Source: Caulobacter sp031457805 | GTDB lineage: Bacteria > Pseudomonadota > Alphaproteobacteria > Caulobacterales > Caulobacteraceae | DNA: 64,000 nt | Reading direction: 5' to 3' | NCBI RefSeq assembly: GCF_031457805.1 | Contig: NZ_JAVDXI010000003.1 | Span: forward strand, 248,001-312,000 | Part shown: positions 8,516 through 17,080 of the stretch, piece after piece | How positions within the stretch are numbered: position 1 is the stretch's first letter | Layout of the letters: each line of letters begins with the position of its first letter | Notes under the pieces: model-generated | Database searches by the model: none | Seen by the model: the letters and a program-made list of their open reading frames with translations, nothing else | What the model was told of the DNA's origin: nothing | Made by a program: the position numbers and the translations under genes

Positions 8516-9358
8516 ATGCTCAGGACCATGCTGATCGCCGGGCTCGCCGCTGCGTGCTGGACGACACCCACAATGGCCGACCCGGGCGTCGCCGCTCAGG
8601 TTGAAGCCGCCGAACGCGCTTTCGCTGCGGATGGTCTGGCGTTGGGGATCCGGGATTCGTTTCTCAAGCACATGGCCGATGACGCGATCATGTTCGCGCC
8701 GTGGCCCGTGAACGCCAGGACGCTTTACGAGAAGCGGCCCTCCAGCAAGACGCCGAAACTGGAGTGGTGGCCCCAGAGGATCGTCGCGGCCCGGTCGGGC
8801 GATCTCGCGCTCTCGGTCGGCCCCTCCGAGATCAACGACAAGCGCGGCGGCTACTTCGCGACCATCTGGCGCAAGGCGCCGGACGGGCGGTGGACATGGA
8901 TCTATGACGGCGGAGCCGCCGCCGACGCCGCCAGCGCCCCGGGTCCGGATGCGCCGACCACGCTCGACCCCATCGCAAAGTCCGGCGAGCGATCGCCGGC
9001 CCTCGCCTTCGACAAGGTCCGAACCGCCGAGAGCGCCTTGGCCAAGGCGGCCGAGAGCGACGCGCCCGCCGCCTATCGGCGCGCCCTGGCCGCTGACGCC
9101 TGGATGCTTGGGCCTAAAGGGACCGAAGGCCTGACCCCCGCCGCCGTCGCCGAACGCACCGACGCACGACCCCAGCGCATGGTCCTCACCCTGCGCGGCG
9201 GCGGCGCCTCCAAGGCGGGCGACTTCGTCTGGACCCATGGCGAGGCCGGTTGGGCCGACCACCAGGAAATCATCGAACACGCGCACTATATGCATGTCTG
9301 GCAGAAGCGCCCCGAAGGGTGGCGCTTGATCTTCGAGGCCCTGATCAACGACCGATGA
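8516..9358 (+). CDS. Secreted NTF2/SnoaL-like (DUF4440-type) protein between hslV and hslU
   Basis: 280 residues with a signal peptide ('MLRTMLIAGLAAACWTTPTMA'). Two related alpha+beta halves follow: 'VEAAERAFAADGLALGIRDSF' opens the first, and 'VRTAESALAKAAESDAPAAY' the second, which ends in 'YMHVWQKRPEGWRLIFEAL'. This resembles a tandem of DUF4440/NTF2-like folds, a family with widely varied roles. No catalytic function can be named. Its stop overlaps the hslU start in an ATGA, so it is translationally coupled to the protease genes although its product is predicted to be exported. Confidence 0.75.
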   Translation: MLRTMLIAGLAAACWTTPTMADPGVAAQVEAAERAFAADGLALGIRDSFLKHMADDAIMFAPWPVNARTLYEKRPSSKTPKLEWWPQRIVAARSGDLALSVGPSEINDKRGGYFATIWRKAPDGRWTWIYDGGAAADAASAPGPDAPTTLDPIAKSGERSPALAFDKVRTAESALAKAAESDAPAAYRRALAADAWMLGPKGTEGLTPAAVAERTDARPQRMVLTLRGGGASKAGDFVWTHGEAGWADHQEIIEHAHYMHVWQKRPEGWRLIFEALINDR

Positions 9359-10647
9359 CTGAGTTTTCCCCCCGCGAGATCGTTTCCGAACTGGACCGCT
9401 ACATCGTCGGCCACGCCGAGGCCAAGAAGGCCGTGGCCGTAGCGCTGCGCAACCGCTGGCGCCGCCGCCGCGTGCCCGCTGATCTGCGCGATGAGGTCAC
9501 CCCCAAGAACATCCTGCTGATCGGGCCCACGGGCGTCGGCAAGACCGAGATCGCCCGTCGTCTCGCCAAGCTGGCCCAAGCGCCGTTCCTGAAGGTCGAG
9601 GCCACCAAGTTCACCGAGGTCGGCTATGTCGGCCGCGACGTGGACCAGATCGTCCGCGATCTCGTCGAGAGCGCCCTGGCCATGGTGCGCGACAAGCGCC
9701 GCGCCGCCGTGAAGGCCAAGGCCGAGGGCGCCGCCGAGGAGCGCATCCTCGACGCGCTGACCGGTCCGGGCTCGACGGCCGCGCGAGAATCCTTCCGCAA
9801 GAAGCTGCGCGCTGGCGAACTGGACGACAAGGAGGTGGAGCTGCAGCTGGCCGACACCGGTGGACCCAGCTTCGACATCCCGGGCCAGCCGGGTGCGGCG
9901 GTGTTCAACCTGTCGGACATGATGAAGTCTCTGGGCGGCGGTCGCACCAAGACCCACAAGACCACCGTCTCGGGCGCCTGGGCGCCGCTGATCGCCGAGG
10001 AAAGCGACAAGCTGCTGGACCAGGAGGCCCTGACCCAGGAGGCGCTGGAGCTGGCCGAGAACCACGGCATCGTGTTCCTGGACGAGATCGACAAGGTCGC
10101 CAGCTCGTCTCAGCGCTCCGGCGCTGACGTATCCCGTGAGGGCGTGCAGCGGGATCTCCTGCCGCTGATCGAGGGCACGACGGTCTCGACCAAGCACGGT
10201 CCGGTCAAAACCGACCATATCCTGTTCATCGCCTCCGGCGCCTTCCACGTCGCCAAGCCCTCCGACCTCTTGCCCGAACTTCAGGGCCGCCTGCCGATCC
10301 GCGTAGAGCTGAAGGGCCTGTCGCGCGACGACATGCGCCGGATCCTGACCGAGCCGGAAGCCAACCTGATCCGCCAGCATCAAGCGCTGATGGCGACCGA
10401 AGAGGTCGCGTTGGTCTTCACCGACGAGGCGATCGACGCCCTGGCCGACGCGGCCGTGGCCGTGAACGGATCGGTCGAGAACATCGGCGCCCGCCGCCTG
10501 CAGACGATTATGGAGAAGGTCGTCGAAGAGATCAGCTTCAGCGCGGCTGATCGCGGCGGCGAGACCGTGACGATCGACGCAGCCTATGTGCAGGAGCGGG
10601 TGGGCGCGCTAGCGGCGAATGCGGATCTGAGCCGGTTTATTTTGTAG
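9355..10647 (+). CDS. hslU: ATP-dependent protease HslVU, ATPase subunit
   Basis: AAA+ unfoldase partner of HslV, 430 residues from the ATG at 9355 (ATGA overlap with the preceding stop), starting 'MTEFSPREIVSELDRYIVGH'. Walker A is 'GPTGVGKTE' (residues 57-65), and Walker B is 'GIVFLDEIDKV'. The substrate pore motif lies in 'FTEVGYVGRDVDQ'. The family's C-terminal 'LSRFIL' tail, which activates HslV, is intact. Confidence 0.97.
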   Translation: MTEFSPREIVSELDRYIVGHAEAKKAVAVALRNRWRRRRVPADLRDEVTPKNILLIGPTGVGKTEIARRLAKLAQAPFLKVEATKFTEVGYVGRDVDQIVRDLVESALAMVRDKRRAAVKAKAEGAAEERILDALTGPGSTAARESFRKKLRAGELDDKEVELQLADTGGPSFDIPGQPGAAVFNLSDMMKSLGGGRTKTHKTTVSGAWAPLIAEESDKLLDQEALTQEALELAENHGIVFLDEIDKVASSSQRSGADVSREGVQRDLLPLIEGTTVSTKHGPVKTDHILFIASGAFHVAKPSDLLPELQGRLPIRVELKGLSRDDMRRILTEPEANLIRQHQALMATEEVALVFTDEAIDALADAAVAVNGSVENIGARRLQTIMEKVVEEISFSAADRGGETVTIDAAYVQERVGALAANADLSRFIL

Positions 10648-10658
10648 CTCTTGGAGAA

Positions 10659-10771
10659 ATCCTCTCCCCAAGGGAGAGGTGTCGGCGAAGCCGACGGAGA
10701 GGGAAGCCGCAGGCTCAACAGCACTTCCCTCTCCGGTCGCTTCGCGACCACCTCCCCCGCTAGGGGGAGGA
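10659..10771. repeat. Intergenic multi-hairpin repeat, copy A
   Basis: About 113 bp made of four short hairpins: cctctcc/gggagagg, gtcggcgaagccgac, ggtcgcttcgcgacc and cctcccccgctagggggagg. A longer pairing ggagaggg/ccctctcc holds the middle together. A second copy in the same orientation is at 12995-13109. Both lie between convergent genes. The ada stop codon begins at the base after its last arm. The lack of T tracts argues against a simple intrinsic terminator. Confidence 0.8.
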
Positions 10772-11668
10772 CTAGGAAGCCGCCGCCACCGCCTCCATGC
10801 CCAGAATCGCCGCCTTGCGGGCGAGGCCCCAGTGATACCCCGTCAACCGCCCGTCCTTGGCGATGGCGCGGTGGCACGGGATCAGCAGCGAAATCGGATT
10901 GGCCCCGATGGCGCCGCCGGTCGCCTGGAAGGCCTTGGGCTTGCCGGCCCAGGCGGCCACCTGACCATAGGTGGCGGTCTCACCGGCCTTTATGTTCAGC
11001 AGGGCCTTCCAGACCTGGATGTGGAACGGCGAGCCGATCAGCACCACCGGCAAGGGCCCCTCCCCTCCCGAGAAAGCCCGCAGGGCCATCGTCTGAGCGG
11101 CGCGATCATCCTGGATCCAGTCGGCGGCGGGAAAGCGACGATGCATGTCGGCGAAGCTCGCCGTGTCGTCACCATCGGAGAAGGCCAGGCCCGCGAGACC
11201 TCGGTCGGCGATCACGAACAGACCCTTGCCAAACGGGGTCGGCGCCCAGCCCCAGCGCAGCCGCATGCCCGCACCGCGTCGGCGCACCTCGCCGGGCGTC
11301 GCCGCCTCCTGGGCGATGAACAGGTCGTGCAGGCGCGAGGGTCCGGAAAGCCCCGCGTCGAAGGCGGCGTCCAGCACTGTGCCGCCAGCCTCCAGCGAGC
11401 GCCGCGCCTCGGCGTGGGCGATGGCTGAGACAAAGGTCTTGGGGCTCACCCCCGCCCAACGCGTGAAAATGCGCTGGAAGTGGAACGGCGATAAGTCGAC
11501 GGCCTGGGCGGCGTCGTCCAGCGACGGATGGTCCGACCACCGCTCGGCCAGCCAGTCGAGCGCCTTGGCCATGCGGTGGTAGTCAACCGATCGCTCGGCC
11601 AGGCGGGCCAGCTCCTGGCGCGCGGCCTCGGAGATGGCGTCGGAAAGAGGGGATGCGTCGTAAGCCAT
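10772..11668 (-). CDS. ada: Ada-like AraC-type HTH / methylated-DNA-protein-cysteine methyltransferase
   Basis: 298 residues from the ATG at 11668 (an in-frame GTG lies two codons earlier). The order is an AraC-family double helix-turn-helix ('AVDLSPFHFQRIFTRWAGV', about residues 50-100), then a DUF/linker, then an O6-alkylguanine-DNA alkyltransferase domain with the acceptor Cys in 'PCHRAIAKDGRLTGYHWG'. It transfers methyl groups from O6-methylguanine to itself. The N-terminal zinc-cysteine domain that in E. coli Ada repairs phosphotriesters and triggers the regulatory switch is absent, so this is a short Ada form. Confidence 0.88.
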   Translation of the reverse strand: MAYDASPLSDAISEAARQELARLAERSVDYHRMAKALDWLAERWSDHPSLDDAAQAVDLSPFHFQRIFTRWAGVSPKTFVSAIAHAEARRSLEAGGTVLDAAFDAGLSGPSRLHDLFIAQEAATPGEVRRRGAGMRLRWGWAPTPFGKGLFVIADRGLAGLAFSDGDDTASFADMHRRFPAADWIQDDRAAQTMALRAFSGGEGPLPVVLIGSPFHIQVWKALLNIKAGETATYGQVAAWAGKPKAFQATGGAIGANPISLLIPCHRAIAKDGRLTGYHWGLARKAAILGMEAVAAAS

Positions 11669-11720
11669 GGTCACAGGCTAGACACCCGACCACGCGCCGT
11701 CCGCCCGGTTCTTGCGGCGG

Positions 11721-12197
11721 TCACGACCAGCGCTCGCTGCGGGCCGCGCGGATCGCGTCCTTCAGTGCATCGGCGAGCTCCGCGCGCTGATCCGGGCCGA
11801 GCGCGCGGGCAAGGGTCAAACGCTTGCGATGGATCATCAAACGAACCCGCACGTCGTGCTCTCCGGGATGGTCGAGGTCCACACGGGTAAAGGCCGTCGG
11901 CGAGGTCCAGACCGTACGCGCGCCCTTCTCGTCCTCGCGGCTGACCGTCACGGCCTCGGCGGTGACCTGAATCCGCTCGACCCGTCTTGCGGCCCGTTCG
12001 CTGGCGCGCAAGGCGATCCACAGCGCCAGGACGTCTAGCCCCAGGAACGGCAGAACCGGCGGCGCGCGGACCACGACCAGAAAGATCGCCACCAGCACGT
12101 TGAACGCCATCACGACGGCCAACAGCACCGCGCCGCCCTGCGGGCTCAGCGAGCGATGGGGGGCGATCACCCGGTCCATGTAGATCGGCTTGGCCAT
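11721..12197 (-). CDS. DUF2244 integral membrane protein
   Basis: 158 residues with two adjacent membrane helices, 'GGAVLLAVVMAFNVLVAIFL' and 'LPFLGLDVLALWIALRAS' (about residues 20-65). A cytosolic beta-rich domain with 'RIQVTAEAVTVSRED' and 'VRVRLMIHRKRLTLARAL' follows. This is the layout of the alphaproteobacterial DUF2244 family, whose function is not known to me. It is divergent from nth. Confidence 0.8.
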   Translation of the reverse strand: MAKPIYMDRVIAPHRSLSPQGGAVLLAVVMAFNVLVAIFLVVVRAPPVLPFLGLDVLALWIALRASERAARRVERIQVTAEAVTVSREDEKGARTVWTSPTAFTRVDLDHPGEHDVRVRLMIHRKRLTLARALGPDQRAELADALKDAIRAARSERWS

Positions 12198-12260
12198 GGC
12201 GGGAATTTAGGTCTCCGGCGCGCTCTTGGCGAGCGGAGTCACCCACGGCATGGTCGCCCC

Positions 12261-12986
12261 ATGGTCAAAACTCCCCGCAAAGCCGCTTCGGTCAGCAAGA
12301 CGCCGGTCCGGAAGGCCGCCAAGAAACCCGTCAAACGCCTGTCGCCGGCCCAGCGCGAACGCGTCGCCATCCTGTTCGATAGGTTCGAGGGCCTCGACCT
12401 GCATCCCAAGACCGAGCTGAACTATTCCAACCCCTATGAGCTGGTCACGGCCGTCGCCCTGTCGGCCCAGGCCACCGATGTTCAGGTCAACAAGGCCACC
12501 GGCCCGCTGTTCCAGGTCGCCAACAGCGCCGAGGCGATGCTGGCGCTCGGGGAAGAGGGGCTGATCAAGTACATCGCCTCGATCGGCCTGTTCCGCAGCA
12601 AGGCCAAGAACGTCATCGCCGCCGCCCGGATCATCATGGACAAGCATGGCGGCCAGGTTCCGCTGAACCGTGAGGATCTTGAGGCCCTGCCCGGCGTTGG
12701 CCGCAAGACCGCCAGCGTGGTGCTGAACGAACTGGACATCGAACCCGCCATCGCCGTCGACACCCACGTCTTCCGGGTCTCGCACCGCCTGAAGCTGTCG
12801 GCCGGCAAGACCCCGGACGCGGTCGAACAGGACCTGATGCGGGTGGTTCCTCCGCCCTACCAGACCCGCGCCCACCACTGGCTGATCCTGCACGGCCGCT
12901 ATGTCTGCGTGGCGAGGAAGCCCAAGTGCGAGGTGTGCAAGATCAGCGACCTGTGTCCGTCGCGGGAGCTGTTCCTGGGGGCGTGA
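12261..12986 (+). CDS. nth: Endonuclease III
   Basis: Base-excision repair DNA glycosylase/AP lyase for oxidised pyrimidines, 241 residues from the ATG at 12261. It has a basic N-terminal extension of about 25 residues, the helix-hairpin-helix 'LPGVGRKTASVVLNE' with catalytic Lys149, Asp167 in 'VDTHVFRVSHRL', and the C-X6-C-X2-C-X5-C [4Fe-4S] loop 'CVARKPKCEVCKISDLC'. All key residues are present. It is convergent with the ATP-grasp gene, with a multi-hairpin repeat between. Confidence 0.95.
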   Translation: MVKTPRKAASVSKTPVRKAAKKPVKRLSPAQRERVAILFDRFEGLDLHPKTELNYSNPYELVTAVALSAQATDVQVNKATGPLFQVANSAEAMLALGEEGLIKYIASIGLFRSKAKNVIAAARIIMDKHGGQVPLNREDLEALPGVGRKTASVVLNELDIEPAIAVDTHVFRVSHRLKLSAGKTPDAVEQDLMRVVPPPYQTRAHHWLILHGRYVCVARKPKCEVCKISDLCPSRELFLGA

Positions 12987-12994
12987 GCCCAAAA

Positions 12995-13109
12995 ATCCTC
13001 TCCGTGTGGGAGAGGTGTCGGCGCAGCCGACGGAGAGGGGGGAGGCCAGGTCAGGACAACTTCCCCCTCCGGTCACTCCGCGACCACCTCCCCCGCTAGG
13101 GGGAGGATT
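12995..13109. repeat. Intergenic multi-hairpin repeat, copy B
   Basis: About 115 bp closely matching copy A at 10659-10771 in order and orientation: cctctcc...gggagagg, gtcggcgcagccgac, ggagaggg...ccccctcc, ggtcactccgcgacc and cctcccccgctagggggagg. The middle spacer differs (aggccaggtcaggacaactt) while the hairpins are kept, as expected if structure is what is conserved. It fills the gap between the convergent nth and ATP-grasp genes. Confidence 0.8.
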
Positions 13110-13113
13110 TATC

Positions 13114-13983
13114 TCATCCCATCGCCCGCATCACCGCCGCCGCGAAGGCCGCGCCCTGGTCGTGGGCGTGTTCCAGGAAGAGGTCAGGTTCGATGACCTC
13201 AAGCTCCATCAGCTGGGGCGTGTGGTCGAGGCCCCGGATCAGATCAACGCGGGCATAGGTCAGAGGCGGTGCGGCGGCTTCCAGCACCATGGCGGCCGCG
13301 CGCAGGGCTTCGGGCTCGGGCGCGACCTCGCTGACCCGGCCGCCGAACTGCGGCTGGACGCGGAAATCACCGTCGACGGCGACCTTGGCGACGGCATGGC
13401 TGAACCGGCCGTCGAAGAAGAACAGCGAGAGCTCCCCCTCCTCGCCCACCGCCGGCAGGAACGGCTGGATCAGCGCCGGACCGGTCGGGCCGCCGTCCAG
13501 CGAGCCTCGACGCTTCACCCGGATGGTCTCGTGCGAACCGGCCGAGACCTGCGGCTTGACCACCACCTCGTCGACCCCGAAGGCGTCGAAGGCAGCCTCA
13601 ACCGCTTCGGATGTCAGTCGGTCGTGCGCGTGGGTCGGCACAACGGGCGCGCCCTTTGATGCCAGCTCGACCAGATAGGTCTTCGTGGTGTTCCAGCGCA
13701 GCACCGACGGCGGGTTCACCATCCGCACGCCCTTCGCCTCGAAGGCGTCGAGCTGCGCGAACCAGTCGGCCTGCCGGGCATGATAACCCCAGGCGAGGGA
13801 TGGCATGACCAGGCGCGCCTGGCTCGGTGCGACCGGATCGGTCCAGGGCTGAGCCTCGACCGTCAAACCGTGGGCGCGAAGCGGCGCGGCCAGGCGTTCG
13901 AACAGGGTCGACCAGCTGTCGCCGTAGCGATGCTCGTCGCGGGCGGGCACCAGGAGCAGGACGTCGACCATCGGTTTACCCAT
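13114..13983 (-). CDS. ATP-grasp domain protein (RimK/glutathione-synthetase-like)
   Basis: 289 residues from the ATG at 13983 (a second ATG at 13971 begins 'MVDVLLLVPARDEHRYGDS'). The ATP-grasp layout shows in 'VVVKPQVSAGSHETIRVK', 'IQPFLPAVGEEGELSLFFF' and the metal-binding end 'YARVDLIRGLDHTPQLMELE'. Family enzymes join a carboxylate to an amine or thiol using ATP. The substrate here is unknown and no pathway partner is adjacent. Confidence 0.78.
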   Translation of the reverse strand: MGKPMVDVLLLVPARDEHRYGDSWSTLFERLAAPLRAHGLTVEAQPWTDPVAPSQARLVMPSLAWGYHARQADWFAQLDAFEAKGVRMVNPPSVLRWNTTKTYLVELASKGAPVVPTHAHDRLTSEAVEAAFDAFGVDEVVVKPQVSAGSHETIRVKRRGSLDGGPTGPALIQPFLPAVGEEGELSLFFFDGRFSHAVAKVAVDGDFRVQPQFGGRVSEVAPEPEALRAAAMVLEAAAPPLTYARVDLIRGLDHTPQLMELEVIEPDLFLEHAHDQGAAFAAAVMRAMG

Positions 13984-14115
13984 GCTTGCTAGAAGAGCGC
14001 AGCTAGGATGTCGCGGGCCTTTGGGCAACCCTCGCGTTGCCACGGCCGACCACATCCTTTAATCGCAACGCTGCTTGGACCTTCGGTCCTGTTCTTTCAA
14101 AGGTTTTTCCGTCCC

Positions 14116-15105
14116 ATGACCGCGCTCTACGACGTCGCCGCCATCGGCAACGCCATCGTCGACGTCATCGCCCAGTGCGACGACGCCTTCCTCGAGCGCG
14201 AGGGCCTGGTGAAGGGCTCGATGGCCCTGATCGATCCGGGCCGAGCCGCCAGCCTGTACGACGTGATGTCGGCGGCGATCGAAGCGTCGGGCGGCAGCGC
14301 CGCCAACACGGTGGCCGGCGTCGCCAGCTTCGGCGGCAAGGCCGCCTTCCTGGGCAAGGTGGCGGACGACCAGCTGGGTCGGGTGTTCCGCCACGACATG
14401 AACGCCATCGGCTGCGTGTTCACAACGCCCCCGCTGGCGGAGGGTCCGGCGACGGCCCAGAGCCTGATCAATGTCACGCCGGACGCCCAGCGCACGATGT
14501 CGACCTATCTGGGCGCCTGCGTCGAGCTGAACCCGGCTGATGTCGATCCAGAGATCATCGAGGCCGCCCAAATCTCCTATCTGGAAGGCTATCTGTTCGA
14601 CCCGCCCGAAGCGCGCCGCGCCTTCGCCAAGGCGGCCGCCCTGGCCCACGGCGCGGGCCGCAAGATCGCCCTGACCCTATCGGACAGCTTCGTCGTCGAT
14701 CGCCACCGCGGGGCCCTGCTGGGCTTTGTCGAAACCCAGTGCGACATCGTCTTCGCCAACGCCGCCGAAGTCTGCGCCCTGTTCGAGACCGACAATTTCG
14801 ACGCCGCCGTGAAGGCCTTGGCTGAACGCTGCGAGATCGCCGCCGTCACCCGCAGCGAAAAGGGCTCGGTCGTCGCCGCGAACGGGCAGTTGCACGAAAT
14901 CTCGGCCTACCCCGTGGAAAAAGTCGTGGACACGACCGGCGCGGGCGACCAATACGCGGCGGGTTTCCTCTTCGGCCTTTCCCACGGCCGTCCTCTGCCT
15001 ATCTGTGGCCAGCTGGGCAGCCTGGCGGCCGCCGAGGTGATCGACCACTACGGTCCGCGCCCGCAGGTCTCCCTGCGCCAGCTGGCCGAAAAGAACGGAC
15101 TTTAG
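14116..15105 (+). CDS. PfkB-family kinase, adenosine kinase-like
   Basis: 329 residues from the ATG at 14116 ('MTALYDVAAIGNAIVDVIAQ'). PfkB signatures are 'EASGGSAANTVAGVASFGGK' near the N-terminus and the C-terminal 'DTTGAGDQYAAGFLFG' with the catalytic Asp. Close alphaproteobacterial relatives are annotated as adenosine kinases, which would make AMP from adenosine. Ribokinase-type sugars cannot be excluded. It ends 8 bp before hisB and may be co-transcribed with the his genes. Confidence 0.82.
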   Translation: MTALYDVAAIGNAIVDVIAQCDDAFLEREGLVKGSMALIDPGRAASLYDVMSAAIEASGGSAANTVAGVASFGGKAAFLGKVADDQLGRVFRHDMNAIGCVFTTPPLAEGPATAQSLINVTPDAQRTMSTYLGACVELNPADVDPEIIEAAQISYLEGYLFDPPEARRAFAKAAALAHGAGRKIALTLSDSFVVDRHRGALLGFVETQCDIVFANAAEVCALFETDNFDAAVKALAERCEIAAVTRSEKGSVVAANGQLHEISAYPVEKVVDTTGAGDQYAAGFLFGLSHGRPLPICGQLGSLAAAEVIDHYGPRPQVSLRQLAEKNGL

Positions 15106-15113
15106 AGCTTAAG

Positions 15114-15704
15114 ATGGCCCGCACCGCTGAAGTGGTCCGCGAGACGAAGGAGACCCAGATCCGGGTCTGGATCGATCTCGACGGGACCGGCGTCTCGACG
15201 ATCGCCACCGGCATCGGTTTCTACGACCATATGCTGGAAAGCTTCGCGCGCCATGGCGGCTTCGACCTGAAGGTCGAGACCAAGGGCGATCTGCACATCG
15301 ACATGCACCACACGGTCGAGGACACCGGCATCGTTTTGGGTCAGGCGATCCACAAGGCGCTGGATGGCTTCAAGGGCATCCGACGCTTCGGATCGGCCTA
15401 CATCCCGATGGACGAGACCCTGACCCGCTGCGCCATCGACCTGTCGAACCGGCCGTATCTGATCTGGAAGGTCGAGTTCAAGCGGCCCAAGGTCGGCGAG
15501 ATGGACACCGAGCTCTTCAAGGAGTTCCACCACGCGTTCGCCATGAACAGCGGGGCGTGCGTCCATCTGGAGACCCTGTACGGCGACAACACCCACCATG
15601 TCGCCGAAAGCGGCTTCAAGGCCCTCGCCCGGGCGCTGCGTCAGGCGGTCGAGATCGACCCCAAGACCGGCGGCCAGGCTCCGTCCACCAAGGGCGTGCT
15701 GTAG
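15114..15704 (+). CDS. hisB: Imidazoleglycerol-phosphate dehydratase
   Basis: Step 6 of histidine synthesis, 196 residues, a monofunctional HisB with no phosphatase domain. The metal-binding histidine motifs are 'FYDHMLESFARHGGFD', 'DMHHTVEDTGIVLGQAI' and the second-half 'EFHHAFAMNSGACVH' and 'DNTHHVAESGFKALARAL'. It is the first gene of the tight hisB-hisH-hisA-hisF-hisE run. Confidence 0.97.
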   Translation: MARTAEVVRETKETQIRVWIDLDGTGVSTIATGIGFYDHMLESFARHGGFDLKVETKGDLHIDMHHTVEDTGIVLGQAIHKALDGFKGIRRFGSAYIPMDETLTRCAIDLSNRPYLIWKVEFKRPKVGEMDTELFKEFHHAFAMNSGACVHLETLYGDNTHHVAESGFKALARALRQAVEIDPKTGGQAPSTKGVL

Positions 15705-15716
15705 GAACCTGATTTC

Positions 15717-16358
15717 ATGCAGACCGTCGCCCTGATCGATTACGGGTCGGGCAACCTGCGTTCGGCCGAGAAGGCCCTGCGTGAGGCGGCCCGACGCCGC
15801 GCGCTGGACGCCGACATCGTTGTCACCGCCGACCCCGACCTTGTCGCCAGGGCCGATCGCGTCTTCCTGCCCGGCGTTGGGGCCTTCGCCTCGTGCCGTG
15901 CGGGCCTGGACGCCACCGGCGTCTATGAGGCGATGAACCAGGCCGTCCATGGACGGGGCGTCCCGTTCATGGGCATCTGCGTCGGCCACCAGCTTCTGGC
16001 CACCGAAGGCCTGGAGTTCGGTGTAACCCCGGGCTTGGACTGGATCTCCGGCCAGGTGAAAAAGCTTGAGCCGAACGACCCATCGCTGACCATCCCGCAC
16101 ATGGGCTGGAACGCGATCAGCTTCCTGCGCGCCCATGCCCTCTTCGCGGGCATCGAGGACGGCGCCCACATGTATTTCGCCAACTCGTTCGCCCTGACGG
16201 CTTCCCATGTGGAAGATGTCGTCGCGACCGCCGATCACGGCGGACCGTTCACGGCCGCTGTGGCCAAGGACAATGTCGCAGGCGTACAGTTCCACCCCGA
16301 AAAATCACAAGCTTCAGGGCTCGCCCTGCTCGCCAACTTCCTGGAATGGCGCCCATGA
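15717..16358 (+). CDS. hisH: Imidazole glycerol phosphate synthase, glutaminase subunit
   Basis: Class I glutamine amidotransferase subunit that supplies ammonia to HisF, 213 residues. The nucleophile is Cys88 in 'PFMGICVGHQLLA', with the catalytic His and Glu in 'GVQFHPEKSQ'. The oxyanion strand is 'LPGVGAF'. Its stop overlaps the hisA start by ATGA at 16355. Confidence 0.96.
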   Translation: MQTVALIDYGSGNLRSAEKALREAARRRALDADIVVTADPDLVARADRVFLPGVGAFASCRAGLDATGVYEAMNQAVHGRGVPFMGICVGHQLLATEGLEFGVTPGLDWISGQVKKLEPNDPSLTIPHMGWNAISFLRAHALFAGIEDGAHMYFANSFALTASHVEDVVATADHGGPFTAAVAKDNVAGVQFHPEKSQASGLALLANFLEWRP

Positions 16359-17080
16359 TCCTCTATCCGGCCATCGACCTGAAGGACGGCCAGTGCGTGC
16401 GCCTGCTGCATGGCGACATGGACAAGGCCACGGTCTTCAACACCTCACCCGCCGATCAGGCCCAGCGCTTCGTCCAGGACGGCTTTTCCTGGCTGCACGT
16501 CGTCGACCTGAACGGCGCGATCGAGGGCAAGTCGGTCAACACCGCCGCCGTCGAACAGATCCTGGAATCGATCTCTATCCCGGTGCAGCTGGGCGGCGGC
16601 ATCCGCACGCTGGAAGGCGTCGAGGCCTGGATCGAGGCGGGTGTCTCGCGCGTGATCCTCGGCACCGTGGCCGTGCACGATCCTGAACTGGTCAAGAAGG
16701 CCGCCCGCCTGTGGCCCGAGCAGATCGCCGTGGCGGTCGACGTGCGCGACGGCAAGGTCGCGGTCGACGGCTGGACGGGCCTCTCGGACATCGACGCCAT
16801 CACCCTGGGCAAGCGCTTCGAGGATGCGGGCGTCGCAGCCCTCATCGTCACCGACATCAGCCGCGACGGCGCCCTGACCGGCGTCAATGTCGAGGGCGTG
16901 GGCGAGCTGGCTGACGCCGTCTCGATCCCCGTGATCGCTTCAGGCGGCGTCGCCGCCGTGGCGGACATCGAGCGCCTGAAGGCCCGCAAGGGCGTCGAGA
17001 TCGCCGGCGCGATCCTGGGCCGTTCGCTCTACGCCGGCACCATCAAGCCGTCCGAAGCCCTGATCGCGGCGGCCGCCTGA
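16355..17080 (+). CDS. hisA: Phosphoribosylformimino-5-aminoimidazole carboxamide ribotide isomerase
   Basis: (beta/alpha)8 isomerase of histidine step 4, 241 residues from the ATG at 16355 that overlaps the hisH stop; a start three codons earlier is possible but lacks the family N-terminus. The catalytic Asp8 is in 'MILYPAIDLKDGQ' and the second Asp in 'IVTDISRDGALTGVN'. Phosphate loops are 'LGGGIRT' and 'ASGGVAAVADIE'. It joins hisF through a TGATG overlap. Confidence 0.96.
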   Translation: MILYPAIDLKDGQCVRLLHGDMDKATVFNTSPADQAQRFVQDGFSWLHVVDLNGAIEGKSVNTAAVEQILESISIPVQLGGGIRTLEGVEAWIEAGVSRVILGTVAVHDPELVKKAARLWPEQIAVAVDVRDGKVAVDGWTGLSDIDAITLGKRFEDAGVAALIVTDISRDGALTGVNVEGVGELADAVSIPVIASGGVAAVADIERLKARKGVEIAGAILGRSLYAGTIKPSEALIAAAA

